From: Lewinellaceae bacterium
GTDB lineage: Bacteria > Bacteroidota > Bacteroidia > Chitinophagales > Saprospiraceae
Length of the DNA stretch: 64,000 nucleotides
NCBI GenBank assembly: GCA_020636315.1
Contig: JACJYA010000003.1
Location: forward strand, 372,001-436,000
Direction: 5' to 3'
The notes under the pieces are model-generated. The model saw only the letters and a program-made list of their open reading frames with translations. It searched no databases and was not told the origin of the DNA. Position 1 is the first letter of the stretch. Every line of letters begins with the position of its first letter. Made by a program: the position numbers and the translations under genes. Shown piece by piece: positions 17,901 to 26,511 of the stretch.

Positions 17901-19549
17901 GACAGGTTGGGGTTACCCATGACATTAAAATACATATTGGTATTATTCCCGTTCTGTATATTCAGGTTTTCAAGTTGGTTATTGGAGCAGTTCAACAATT
18001 CCAGCGCCGGGTTCAGGTGTAAAAACAGACTGACCAGCTGATTATTGGAACAATGCAATACCCTCAAAGAAGGGTTCCTATATACATCCAGGACTGCCAG
18101 GTGGTTATCCCGGCATATCAATACTTCCAACGCCGGATTCGAACGGAGGTCAAGACTGGCGAGCTGGTTATTGGAACAGTTTAAAATCCTCAGCGAGGGA
18201 ATTGAACCCAGGTTAAAACCAGTAAGCTGGTTGTCAGAACAGAATATTTCCTCCAATTTAGGAGCGAAGCCGATTTTCAGGCTCGTCAGCTGGTTCGAGG
18301 CACAATGGAGCACTTTTAAAGCTGGATTGGAACCGACATCAAGTGTGGTAAGCTGATTGAAAGAACAGTCCAGAGAATCTATCTGTATAAATGCTTCTAT
18401 TCCGGTGAGGTCAGCAATATTCAATCCATTTACTTCAATTGCCCCTGTATGCGATTGCGCCTCGGCCAATTGTATTTCTTCATCACCATTGGTGTTTATA
18501 AGGGGGTCGCCCAAAAGAGCCTCTTTAAAATTTGCGTCGGGAATATTGACAATCGGTGCATCACAGCTGTCGCTATAAGTCGACCAATCGCTTATGTGCC
18601 ATCCATCAGGAATATTTGCCAGGTCGTCAACTTGAATACAATCCAGGCCCCCGTTTTCTCTTACTTGCATGAACAATAGCCCAGAATTGTTTCCATTCTG
18701 AAGATTCAAGAAGCTGAGGCAGCTACTTGTACAACTTAAATACTCTAATAACGGGCTGCCGCTTAAGTCCAGAGAGCCCAGGCAGTTATCGGAACACCAT
18801 AACTTTTTCAAGTTTGGCGCATCAAGATAAAGGCTCGACATTTCATTGTAGGAACACCCGAGTTCCGTCAAGGCCGGGTTGGCAACAATGTACAGGCTCT
18901 CCATCCCATAGTTGTCACTACAGTTTAAATATTCCAGAGCCGGATTTGCACTGACATCCAGGTGGCTCAGGCTATTCCCAGAGCATTTTAAATACTTTAA
19001 CGCCGGGGCGCCGCTAACATCCAGCCCTCTTAGTTCGTTGCCACCACAATCTAAATATTCCAGGACAGGATGAGCAGTTATACTTAGTTGACGGAACTCA
19101 TTTCCTCTACATGACAACTTTTTCAATCCCGGGTTGGCACTGACATCAAGTGCACGCAGCCAGTTGACGTCACATAATAGAGTAACCAAAGCCGGGTTCC
19201 CGGTAAGGTCCATATTTCGGATATTGTTACTAGAAAAATCTAAATAGGTGAGCCCCGGATTGGCAGTGATATCCAGGCTTCGGAGATCGTTTCTGGAACA
19301 ATCCAATGAATCGATCTGCACGAAGGCTTCAATGCCCGTGATATCAGTTATGTCTAAACCAGAGGCCAAAACCGCCCCCTCATACCCCTCCGCCTCCGCC
19401 ACCTGTATCTCCCCATCTCCATTGGTGTTGATGGCGGGGTTATTCACCAGGGCGGCTTTGAAGTTGGCGTCCGGGATGTTGACCACCTGGGCGCAGAGGC
19501 CGGTAGAGAAAAGGAGGATGAGGATTAGAGAAAGGGCCAGGTTTTTCAT
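14981..19549 (-). CDS. Secreted LRR protein with five EF-hand/LRR modules and a T9SS tail
   Basis: The 1522-residue paralogue of the preceding gene has a signal peptide (MKNLALSLILILLFSTGLCA), modules beginning near residues 21, 334, 583, 875 and 1061, and a sorting domain from about 1440 (HGLSLYPNPTTGTLTLAL to ARVVKY). The module-opening loops read NTNGDGEIQVAE, NTNGDEEIQLAE, NISGDLEIQVSE, NINGDGEIQVFE and NINQDEEIQVGE; all keep Asn1, Asp5, Ile8 and Glu12. Repeats follow the LxxLDCSxNxLxxLDVSxNPA pattern. The five modules differ in length (about 185-310 residues), which suggests growth by unequal recombination between similar 63-base units. The frame is intact throughout. A surface-exposed adhesive or binding role is an inference. 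Confidence 0.88.
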   Translation of the reverse strand: MKNLALSLILILLFSTGLCAQVVNIPDANFKAALVNNPAINTNGDGEIQVAEAEGYEGAVLASGLDITDITGIEAFVQIDSLDCSRNDLRSLDITANPGLTYLDFSSNNIRNMDLTGNPALVTLLCDVNWLRALDVSANPGLKKLSCRGNEFRQLSITAHPVLEYLDCGGNELRGLDVSGAPALKYLKCSGNSLSHLDVSANPALEYLNCSDNYGMESLYIVANPALTELGCSYNEMSSLYLDAPNLKKLWCSDNCLGSLDLSGSPLLEYLSCTSSCLSFLNLQNGNNSGLLFMQVRENGGLDCIQVDDLANIPDGWHISDWSTYSDSCDAPIVNIPDANFKEALLGDPLINTNGDEEIQLAEAQSHTGAIEVNGLNIADLTGIEAFIQIDSLDCSFNQLTTLDVGSNPALKVLHCASNQLTSLKIGFAPKLEEIFCSDNQLTGFNLGSIPSLRILNCSNNQLASLDLRSNPALEVLICRDNHLAVLDVYRNPSLRVLHCSNNQLVSLFLHLNPALELLNCSNNQLENLNIQNGNNTNMYFNVMGNPNLSCILVDDSVWATANWSQVDDGADFSTDCGGAQAVFIPDVNFKAALVNDSTINISGDLEIQVSEALLYDGAIDVRNRNIIDLTGIEAFTSIRFLDCSYNGITALDVSSIPNLEELRCALNSLTNLDVSSNSVLEYLDCSSNRLSSLDVSPNLALKILRCDYNRIQHLDLSNNPELSLLDCSGNDISNLDVTNNPALVELGCGGNHLTELDVTASSILTRLDCRHNKLTRLDVSVNTALRNLSCAGNLLTNLDLSANTALVGLDCRINQLTSLNIQNGNNVNLSFEINLNPNLACIQVDDPGWAQTAWQWVPIGPIASFSADCEGVVHIPDPNFKAALVGTPAVNINGDGEIQVFEAERYEGAIEVAGRNIDSLTGLEAFISIVSLDCSENRIQNLNIGTAAALKYLHCSGNELNSLDVGSNPALEILDCYNNQLSTLDLSDNPALESLDCSSNQLRNLNVKNENNIYIWNFDARQNPGLGCIQVDDPAWSDFNWGNGIDPYTIFSSDCNAQVVYIPDPNFKAALVNDFSVNINQDEEIQVGEALVYNRAIDVSGLGIVELTGVEAFIGIDSLDCSDNLIAHLDVSTIPGLKYLDCSRNRLDSLDTSENPELVGLECGDNNLVGLNLTGCFLLRDLYCENNLLTSLELLSNFDLEQLNCSANQLESLDVSVNFRLKQLYCWGNQLTSLGLGANLGLEGLYCSGNQLTSLDLTANTHLKQLYCSDNQLASLETGANIRLSTIDCSGNQLDSLDIYANVALSFLNCSANRLSVLDISANLGLSTLDCSGNQLEALDIMGNPALLFLESSNNRLDSLDASANFSLYALYCSDNHLEFLNIRNGNNPGIFEFEAYNNPNLACILVDDPAWASANWSDNVDPIASFTIDCRNIANTASAGIRHGLSLYPNPTTGTLTLALGATYREVTVEVKDALGRILSGGTYVKTNQLELTLDGPAGIYWVTLRVGEGVIGTARVVKY

Positions 19550-19851
19550 AGGGTGTTTATTTGGATGATACGGAAGAGAGAATTGCGATCATTCAGGCGG
19601 CATCGTTTAACCTTTCCGGCCTGTAAAATCAGGCATCGCCCGGGGAGGAATGGGGCCATAAACATTGTTTTACGTGAAAGCGGCAGAAATGTTGCAACTA
19701 ACCCATGGGAAAGTGCTGGGAATCAATCATTAGAGTAGCTTTCAGTAATATGAAAAAAAACCGCCTGAAATGCTGCCGGTGAAGTAAAAGTTCACCATTC
19801 ACCGGGCTTTCCAAAAAAAACTCAAAAAAAACTCCCACCCTCTAAACCTTA

Positions 19852-19871
19852 TTTATACTTTTTTGTATAAA
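19852..19871. promoter_or_regulatory. Palindrome upstream of the suf operon
   Basis: TTTATAC and GTATAAA form a perfect 7+6+7 palindrome about 62 bases before the sufB ATG. The operon ends with an Rrf2-family regulator gene, whose family binds A/T-rich dyads at Fe-S genes, so this is a candidate operator. In the 383-base gap 19550-19932 I see no gene and no exact TAnnTTTG box. Confidence 0.4.
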
Positions 19872-19932
19872 TTCCGGACTCGTAATTAAAATTAGTCTAA
19901 ATAAGAGGATAAAAAGAAAAAACCACAGCTAT

Positions 19933-21380
19933 ATGAGCGACTCCATGCAGACGCTGGAAGAACACACCAGAAGCGACTATAAATACGGATTCACCAGCAA
20001 CATCGACACCGATAAGCTGCCCAAGGGGCTGAGTGAGGACATCGTCCGCGCTATTTCCATGAAAAAGAATGAGCCGGAATGGCTCACCGAATGGCGCCTC
20101 AAGGCTTACCGCCACTGGACCACGATGAAAGAACCCACCTGGCCCAATGTCAATTACCCCCCGATCGACTACCAGGACATCATCTACTACGCGGCGCCCA
20201 AGCCGAAAAAGCAGCTGAACAGCCTGGATGAGGTCGATCCGGAACTGCTGGAGACCTTCAATAAGCTTGGCATCCCACTGGAGGAACAAAAGCTGCTGGC
20301 CGGCGTGGCCGTCGATGCCGTAATCGACAGTGTTTCGGTGAAAACGACCTATAAAGAAAAACTGGCCGAACTGGGCATTATCTTCTGCTCCTTCAGCGAA
20401 GCGGTAAAGAATCACCCGGACCTGGTGAAGAAATACCTCGGCTCGGTCGTGCCGCATACGGACAACTACTTCGCCGCCCTCAACTCGGCGGTTTTCAGCG
20501 ACGGCTCCTTTGTCTTCATCCCCAAAGGCGTGCGCTGCCCGATGGAATTGTCCACCTACTTCCGCATCAACGAGCGGAACACCGGGCAGTTCGAACGCAC
20601 CCTCATCGTTGCTGAGGAAGGCGCCCATGTAAGTTACCTGGAAGGCTGTACCGCCCCCATGCGGGACGAGAACCAGCTGCACGCCGCTGTGGTCGAATTG
20701 GTTACCATGGATGACGCCACTATCAAGTACTCAACCGTACAGAACTGGTACCCGGGCGATAAGGACGGCAAAGGCGGCATTTACAACTTCGTCACCAAGC
20801 GGGGCCTGTGCAAGGGCCGCAACTCCAAGATCACCTGGACACAGGTGGAGACCGGCTCGGCCATCACCTGGAAGTACCCTAGCTGCGTACTGATGGGCGA
20901 CAATTCGGTCGGCGAGTTCTACTCTGTAGCTGTGACCAACAACTACCAGCAGGCGGACACCGGCACCAAGATGATCCACCTGGGTAAGAATACCAAGAGC
21001 ACCATTATCTCCAAAGGCATTTCCGCCGGATTCTCCGACAACTCCTACCGGGGCCTGGTCAAGATCGGAAAAAAAAGGCCGAGAACGCTCACAACTTCTC
21101 CCAGTGCGATTCCCTGCTCATGGGCGATAAGTGCGGCGCCCACACCTTCCCCTACCTGGAAGTGGAGAACAACTCCGCCAAGGTGGAGCACGAAGCCACC
21201 ACCTCCAAGATCGGCGAAGACCAGCTCTTCTACCTCATGCAGCGCGGCCTGAGCGAAGAAGACGCCGTCAACATGATCGTGAACGGCTACTGCAAGGAAG
21301 TCTTCAACGAGCTGCCGATGGAGTTCGCCGTCGAGGCGCAAAAGCTGCTGGCGATCAGCCTGGAGGGCAGCGTGGGATAG
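19933..21380 (+). CDS. sufB: Fe-S cluster assembly scaffold SufB, with one frameshift
   Basis: SufB, with SufC and SufD, forms the scaffold on which Fe-S clusters are built. The first frame runs normally from MSDSMQTLEEHTRSD to YRGLVKIGKK and then turns to nonsense at an A8 run (21069-21076). A one-base shift restores AENAHNFSQCDSLLMGDKC and the rest, ending ISLEGSVG at 21380. The joined protein of about 480 residues is full length and well conserved on both sides. As sufB is usually essential, an indel error in the homopolymer is the simplest reading. The run is also A-AAA-AAG in the right phase for -1 slippage, which would give the correct frame. It is the first gene of the operon. Confidence 0.9.
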
Positions 21381-21442
21381 AAGGTGTGCATTTGTGTATA
21401 GGTGTATAGGTGCATTTGTCTCCAGCGAGGAGCACCTCACAT

Positions 21443-21506
21443 ATACACGAATACACATATACACGAATACACATTTACACGAATACACATTTACACGAAT
21501 ACACAC
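21443..21506 (+). repeat. 16-base tandem repeat between sufB and sufC
   Basis: Four head-to-tail units of (A/T)TACACGAATACACAT, with small end variations, occupy 21443-21506 in the 156-base sufB-sufC spacer. The upstream part of the spacer (TGTGTATAGGTGTATAGG) is partly complementary to the units and could fold onto them. Confidence 0.75.
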
Positions 21507-21536
21507 ATACACTTAAACACAATCAAACCAACAATA

Positions 21537-22298
21537 ATGCTGACGATCAAAAACCTCAAAGTCTCCATAGAAGATAAGGAGATCCTCAAAGGCATCGACC
21601 TGGAGGTCAAGGCGGGTGAAGTGCACGCCATCATGGGCCCGAACGGCTCGGGCAAGAGTACGCTGGCCAGTGTGCTGGCGGGCCGGGAAGAATACGAAGT
21701 GACCGATGGCTCAGTAGAATATCAGGGCGAGGACCTGTTCGAAATGGAAGTGGATGAGCGGGCGCAGGCCGGCATCTTCCTGGCCTTCCAGTACCCGGTG
21801 GAGATCCCGGGGGTGAGTACTTCCAACTTCCTGAAAAGCACCGTCAATGCCGTGCGCAAGGCGCAGGGCAAGGAGGAACTCAACGCCGTACAGATGCTCA
21901 AACTGATCCGCGAAAAGATCAAGATGGTGGGCATGAATGAAAGCCTGCTGCAGCGCTCTCTGAACGAGGGCTTCTCCGGCGGGGAAAAGAAGCGCAGCGA
22001 GATGCTGCAGATGGCCCTGCTGGAACCGAAGCTGGCCATCCTGGACGAGACCGATTCCGGACTGGATATTGACGCTTTGCGTATTGTCGCTGACGCAGTC
22101 AACCAGTTGCGGAGCGAAGACCGTTCTTTTATCATCGTGACCCACTACCAGCGGCTGCTTGATTACATCGTTCCCGACCATGTGCACGTGCTGTACAACG
22201 GCCGGATCGTAAAATCCGGAGACAAGAACCTGGCCCTGGAACTCGAAGAGAAAGGATACGACTGGCTCAAGAAAGAAGCAGGTTCTGTGCCTGCGTAA
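21537..22298 (+). CDS. sufC: Fe-S cluster assembly ATPase SufC
   Basis: SufC is the ABC-type ATPase of the SufBCD complex. The 253-residue product has Walker A GPNGSGKS (about 34-41), signature SGGEKKR (147-153) and Walker B LAILDETDSGLD; the glutamate-rich SGGEKKRSEMLQ and ETDSGLDIDALR stretches are SufC hallmarks that separate it from transport ATPases. The start is the ATG at 21537 (MLTIKNLKVSIEDKE); the longer frame would translate the tandem repeat. It ends 23 bases before sufD. Confidence 0.96.
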   Translation: MLTIKNLKVSIEDKEILKGIDLEVKAGEVHAIMGPNGSGKSTLASVLAGREEYEVTDGSVEYQGEDLFEMEVDERAQAGIFLAFQYPVEIPGVSTSNFLKSTVNAVRKAQGKEELNAVQMLKLIREKIKMVGMNESLLQRSLNEGFSGGEKKRSEMLQMALLEPKLAILDETDSGLDIDALRIVADAVNQLRSEDRSFIIVTHYQRLLDYIVPDHVHVLYNGRIVKSGDKNLALELEEKGYDWLKKEAGSVPA

Positions 22299-22321
22299 AA
22301 AAAGAAAAACCGGACAACAAA

Positions 22322-23662
22322 ATGCCAACAGTAGTTCAAGACAGATACGCCGAAGTCAAAGCGCGCTTCCAGCAATTGTTCGAAGCGCAACAAATACAGC
22401 TCAACGGGCACGCCAGCCACCCCTATCACCAGTTCCGCAAGGAAGCCATGAAGCGGCTGGAGGGCCTGAACTTTCCGACCCGCCGCGATGAGGAGTGGAA
22501 ATATACCAGCGTCAACCGCGTACTGCAGCCGGAATATCAGCTGGAAACGCCCGTCGAAGTCAAAGCTGCTCAACTGCAGCCATTTCTGATCGATGGGCTG
22601 GACGCCATCCGCCTGGTTTTCGTCAACGGCGCCTTCCGGGAGGAGCTGTCCGATATCGGTAAGCTGCCCGAGGGGCTGACGGTCATGGAGCTGGACAATG
22701 CCCTGGCCGACGAACGCTTCGGGGAAATGGTGCAGCGGCAACTCGACAGCCTGATGGAAGGGCAGGAAGACCCCTTCATGGTGCTCAATGCCGCCTTTGC
22801 CCGTCACGGCCTGTTCATTCACGTGGCCAGAAATACGGTGGTTGAAAAGCCGGTTTACCTCATTCACCTGGCTGCGCCCGGTGAGGTCCCGACTTTCAGC
22901 AGCTATCTGAACATCGCTTTTGCCGAACAGAGCAGTGAGGCCTCCTTTATCGAAGGCCTTTTCGAACTGCCCGGCGCCGAAGGCGCCTATTTCAACAACC
23001 TGGTGAACCGGTTCCGGCTGAAGCCGAATTCCCATATACACCACTACCGCCTGCAGCAGGAAGGCCGCGAAGGTTTTCTCATCAGCAATGCGGATATCGA
23101 GCAGGATGGCGACAGTACCTACTCCTCCTATGCGGTTGACCTCGGCGGGCGGCTGGTGCGCAACAACCTGGCCACCACCCTGAACAACCAGGGTACCGGA
23201 ACCAATTTTTACGGCACTTACTTCGCCAAAGGCGAACAGCATATCGATAACCACACCTTTATCGACCACGCCATGCCCCATTGCCAGAGCAACGAGCTCT
23301 ACAAAGGCATTCTGACCGACAAGGCACACGGAGTGTTCAACGGCAAGGTGCTGGTGCGCAGAGATGCCCAGAAGACCAATGCCTTCCAGCAGAACAGCAG
23401 CCTGGTACTTTCCGACAAGGCTCAAATGGACAGCAAGCCCCAACTGGAGATCTTTGCTGACGACGTGCGTTGCAGCCACGGAGCCACTATCGGCCAGTTG
23501 GATGAAACGGCCGTGTTCTACCTGCGCTCCCGGGGCCTGTCCGACGAGCAGGCCCGGGCCATGCTGCAGCATGCCTTCCTGGAGGAAGTGATCGAATTCA
23601 TGAAGCTGGAGCCGGTCAAGGATTTCGCCGAACAGCTGATCATGAAAAAATTCGAAGAGTAA
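22322..23662 (+). CDS. sufD: Fe-S cluster assembly protein SufD
   Basis: The 446-residue product is the SufB paralogue that pairs with it in the SufBC2D scaffold and is needed for iron entry. It shows the N-terminal FPTRRDEEWKYTSVNRVL motif and the C-terminal beta-helix blocks GTYFAKGEQHIDNHTFIDH and KPQLEIFADDVRCSHGATIG, followed by FYLRSRGLSDEQARAML, all diagnostic of SufD. Length is normal. It lies between sufC and sufS in the operon. Confidence 0.95.
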   Translation: MPTVVQDRYAEVKARFQQLFEAQQIQLNGHASHPYHQFRKEAMKRLEGLNFPTRRDEEWKYTSVNRVLQPEYQLETPVEVKAAQLQPFLIDGLDAIRLVFVNGAFREELSDIGKLPEGLTVMELDNALADERFGEMVQRQLDSLMEGQEDPFMVLNAAFARHGLFIHVARNTVVEKPVYLIHLAAPGEVPTFSSYLNIAFAEQSSEASFIEGLFELPGAEGAYFNNLVNRFRLKPNSHIHHYRLQQEGREGFLISNADIEQDGDSTYSSYAVDLGGRLVRNNLATTLNNQGTGTNFYGTYFAKGEQHIDNHTFIDHAMPHCQSNELYKGILTDKAHGVFNGKVLVRRDAQKTNAFQQNSSLVLSDKAQMDSKPQLEIFADDVRCSHGATIGQLDETAVFYLRSRGLSDEQARAMLQHAFLEEVIEFMKLEPVKDFAEQLIMKKFEE

Positions 23663-23760
23663 ACGAGAACCGGGCATTTTCGCCCTTTGCTCTCTTCAGG
23701 GATGGGGCAAAATAAGCTGGTTTGCTCTTTACTGGAACAGTTCAGAATAATTAATACACT

Positions 23761-24999
23761 ATGGCAGTAATCGCTAAAAAAGGCTTCGATGTAGAAAAGC
23801 TGCGCAGTGATTTCCCGCTGCTGCAGACCATGATGAACGGTAAACCCATTGCCTTTCTGGATAGCGCCGCATCGAGCCAGAAGCCAACCCGGGTAATTGA
23901 AGCAATGGACACCTACTATCGGGAAAAGCACGCCAATGTGCACCGGGGAGTCTATCAGCTCAGCCAGGAAGCCACCACTGCCTACGAAAACGCCCGGGAA
24001 CTGGCCAGGGCCTTCATCAATGCCCCCTCCGCCCACGAAGTGATCTTCGTACGGGGCTGCACTGAAGGCATCAACCTGGTGGCGGCTACCTTCGGCCGCC
24101 GCTTCCTCGATGCCGGCAGCGAAGTGCTGATCTCGGCCATGGAGCATCACAGCAACATCGTGCCCTGGCAAATGGCCTGTGAAGACAAGGGCGCAAAACT
24201 GAAGGTCATCCCCGTCAACGAAAAAGGGGAACTGGTGATGGAAGAATTCGAGCGGCTGCTGTCTGACAAGGTGAAGATCGTTGCCATCACCCATGTATCC
24301 AACACACTGGGCACCATCAACCCCATCGAAGAAATTGTTGAAAAAGCTCATGACAGGGGCATTCCCGTCCTGGTTGACGGCGCCCAGGCCATTCCCCACA
24401 TGCAGGTGGATGTGCAGGCGCTGGGAGCTGATTTCTACGCTTTCTCCGGACACAAGATGTTCGGCCCGACCGGCATTGGCGTGCTCTACGGCAAAGAAGA
24501 ATGGCTCAACGCATTGCCCCCCTATCAGGGTGGTGGCGAAATGATCGAAACGGTTACCTTCGAAAAGACCACCTACAATGAACTCCCGCATAAGTTCGAA
24601 GCAGGCACTCCGGACATTGCGGGCGCCATCGGGCTGGGCGCAGCCATTGAATACATACAGTCCATTGGCTATGACGCTATCCACGCTCATGAGGCTGAAT
24701 TACTGGATTACGCTACTCAGGGCCTCCAACAGGTCGAAGGCATCCGATTTATCGGGACTGCCAGGGAGAAGGCCAGCGTTGTTTCCTTTCTGGCCGATGG
24801 CATCCACCCCTATGACCTGGGAACGATCCTGGATAAACTGGGCATTGCCGTACGCACCGGCCATCACTGCACCCAGCCGCTAATGGACCAGTTCTGCATC
24901 CCCGGCACCGTCCGGGCCTCTTTGGCCTTTTACAACAATAAAAACGATATCGACCGGCTGGTGGACGGTGTGAAGCGGGCAGTGGCCATGCTGAGATAA
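23761..24999 (+). CDS. sufS: Cysteine desulfurase SufS
   Basis: SufS is the PLP-dependent class V aminotransferase-fold enzyme that takes sulfur from cysteine. In this 412-residue product Lys232 (AFSGHKMFGPTG) is the PLP-binding lysine and Cys370 (RTGHHCTQPLM) is the persulfide-forming cysteine. MEHHSNIVPWQ and VDGAQAIPHMQVDVQ are also typical group II features. Sulfur passes to SufE, encoded just downstream. Confidence 0.96.
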   Translation: MAVIAKKGFDVEKLRSDFPLLQTMMNGKPIAFLDSAASSQKPTRVIEAMDTYYREKHANVHRGVYQLSQEATTAYENARELARAFINAPSAHEVIFVRGCTEGINLVAATFGRRFLDAGSEVLISAMEHHSNIVPWQMACEDKGAKLKVIPVNEKGELVMEEFERLLSDKVKIVAITHVSNTLGTINPIEEIVEKAHDRGIPVLVDGAQAIPHMQVDVQALGADFYAFSGHKMFGPTGIGVLYGKEEWLNALPPYQGGGEMIETVTFEKTTYNELPHKFEAGTPDIAGAIGLGAAIEYIQSIGYDAIHAHEAELLDYATQGLQQVEGIRFIGTAREKASVVSFLADGIHPYDLGTILDKLGIAVRTGHHCTQPLMDQFCIPGTVRASLAFYNNKNDIDRLVDGVKRAVAMLR

Positions 25000-25008
25000 C
25001 CGGTCAGA

Positions 25009-25060
25009 AAGACTTGACAAGTTTTTCGTGAGCAACCATTAGGTAAACTTGTCAAGTCTT
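25009..25060. repeat. Long-armed hairpin between sufS and sufE
   Basis: AAGACTTGACAAGTTT (25009-25024) and AAACTTGTCAAGTCTT (25045-25060) are perfect 16-base complements around a 20-base loop. There is no T run, so this is not a standard terminator. It may modulate expression or mRNA stability within the operon. Confidence 0.75.
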
Positions 25061-25091
25061 CGACAACTAAAAAAACAACGAACAACGGACA

Positions 25092-25511
25092 ATGTCCATC
25101 AACGAAATACAAGACGAGATCATTGACGAGTTTTCCCTGTTCAGCGACTGGATGGAGAAATACGAATACATCATTGACCTGGGAAAACAACTGCCTCTGA
25201 TCGATGAAAAATACAAGGACGAAGAGCACCTCATTAAAGGGTGCCAGAGCCGGGTGTGGCTGCACGCCGGGCTGGATGGCGATAAGGTAGTCTTCACAGC
25301 CGACAGCGATGCGGTGATCACCAAGGGGATCATTGCCCTGCTTATCCGGGTGTTGTCCAACCAGCCGGCGGAAGAAGTGGCCAAGAGTGACCTTTACTTC
25401 ATCGGACGGATCGGGCTGAAAGAGCACCTCTCCCCTACCCGGTCCAACGGCCTGGTCAGTATGGTCAAACAGATGAAGATGTACGGATTGGCCTTACACG
25501 CAAAGAATTAA
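25092..25511 (+). CDS. sufE: Cysteine desulfuration protein SufE
   Basis: SufE accepts sulfur from SufS and passes it to SufB. The 139-residue product has the acceptor cysteine, Cys51, in the family motif EEHLIKGCQSRVWLHAG, and the later block GIIALLIRVLSNQPAEEV. Its length is normal for the family. It ends six bases before the DUF59 gene. Confidence 0.93.
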   Translation: MSINEIQDEIIDEFSLFSDWMEKYEYIIDLGKQLPLIDEKYKDEEHLIKGCQSRVWLHAGLDGDKVVFTADSDAVITKGIIALLIRVLSNQPAEEVAKSDLYFIGRIGLKEHLSPTRSNGLVSMVKQMKMYGLALHAKN

Positions 25512-25517
25512 TCAATC

Positions 25518-25835
25518 ATGTCCGAACCCAAATCAGAACTCGAACAACGGATCATCGAAGCCCTGAAGACCGTATATGACCCGGAGATCCCGGTAGATAT
25601 ATACGAGCTGGGGCTGGTCTATAAGATCGACATCCTGAAGGACGGGAAAGTGGAGATCACCATGACCCTCACCTCTCCTATGTGTCCGGTTGCGGAGTCG
25701 CTGCCCATGGAAGTCCAGCAAAAGGTGTGGGAGGTCGACGGCGTTTCTGAGGTGAGCCTGAATGTGGTTTACGATCCTCCCTGGAGCAAAGACATGATGA
25801 GTGAAGAAGCGCGTTTTGCCCTTGATATGTTTTAA
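25518..25835 (+). CDS. MIP18/DUF59-family SUF-associated protein (SufT-like)
   Basis: The 105-residue protein carries the DUF59 core YDPEIPVDIYELGLVY and TLTSPMCPVAESLP, ending in VYDPPWSKDMMSEEAR. Members of this family help Fe-S cluster maturation or transfer, and one copy commonly follows sufE in Bacteroidota operons. The single Cys in SPMCP is conserved in the family. It is tightly coupled to sufE on one side and to the Rrf2 gene on the other. Confidence 0.88.
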   Translation: MSEPKSELEQRIIEALKTVYDPEIPVDIYELGLVYKIDILKDGKVEITMTLTSPMCPVAESLPMEVQQKVWEVDGVSEVSLNVVYDPPWSKDMMSEEARFALDMF

Positions 25836-25864
25836 GCCCGATTGGATAAAACCCATAATTAAAG

Positions 25865-26350
25865 ATGAAAATATCAGCTCAGGACGAATACGGACTCAGA
25901 ATATTGCTCAGGATCGCCCGTTCCGAGAGTGAAGAAGGGCTGAGCATTCCTCAGCTCAGTGAGGCGGAGGGCATGTCGGCTTCCTATGTGGCCAAACTGA
26001 CGCGTACTCTCCGGATGGCGGGGTTAATCCAGAGCACACCGGGGCAAAAGGGCGGCTATGTCCTGGCCCGGGCGCCGGAAGAGATACAGCTCAGCAAAGT
26101 ACTCCGTGCCCTGGGCGGCCCACTTTACGACGAGGATTTCTGCGACAGCCATTCCGGCGCTTTCCGCATTTGCACCAATTCTGTTGACTGCTCGGTGCGC
26201 TCACTCTGGAAGATCATCCAATACTCCGTTGACCACGTTCTGGGCCAGGTAACCCTGCGTGACCTGCTGGGTTCGGAACAGAATGCCAACCAGGCGCTTC
26301 AGCATGTCGTTCAATATCTCAATCAGGCGCGGGCTGCGGTTGGCAGTTAG
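25865..26350 (+). CDS. Rrf2-family transcriptional regulator of the suf operon
   Basis: The 161-residue product has the Rrf2 winged helix-turn-helix (KISAQDEYGLRILLRIA, then SIPQLSEAEGMSASYVAKL and the wing GGYVLARAPEEI) and three cysteines, Cys93, Cys103 and Cys109, placed much like the cluster ligands of IscR (92, 98, 104). It may therefore sense Fe-S status through its own cluster. It is the last gene of the suf operon, 29 bases after the DUF59 gene, and a palindrome before sufB is a possible target. Whether it activates or represses is unknown. Confidence 0.9.
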   Translation: MKISAQDEYGLRILLRIARSESEEGLSIPQLSEAEGMSASYVAKLTRTLRMAGLIQSTPGQKGGYVLARAPEEIQLSKVLRALGGPLYDEDFCDSHSGAFRICTNSVDCSVRSLWKIIQYSVDHVLGQVTLRDLLGSEQNANQALQHVVQYLNQARAAVGS

Positions 26351-26511
26351 CAGTTATACTCCCCTCGGAAAGTATAGCCCCAAAACGATTCCCCTATTCA
26401 CTGATTTCCCCGGATCAAAGGAGAATGGCCCGATTCAGGAATCAAACTGTTCCTGGAACCACTGTTTCTTCGTGAGTTTTTTTAATATATCTGTTGTTTT
26501 GCTACCCTCCT

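Noticed and set aside
21443..21506. Possible CRISPR array
   Set aside because: The 16-base units are directly adjacent without spacers and no cas genes are near.
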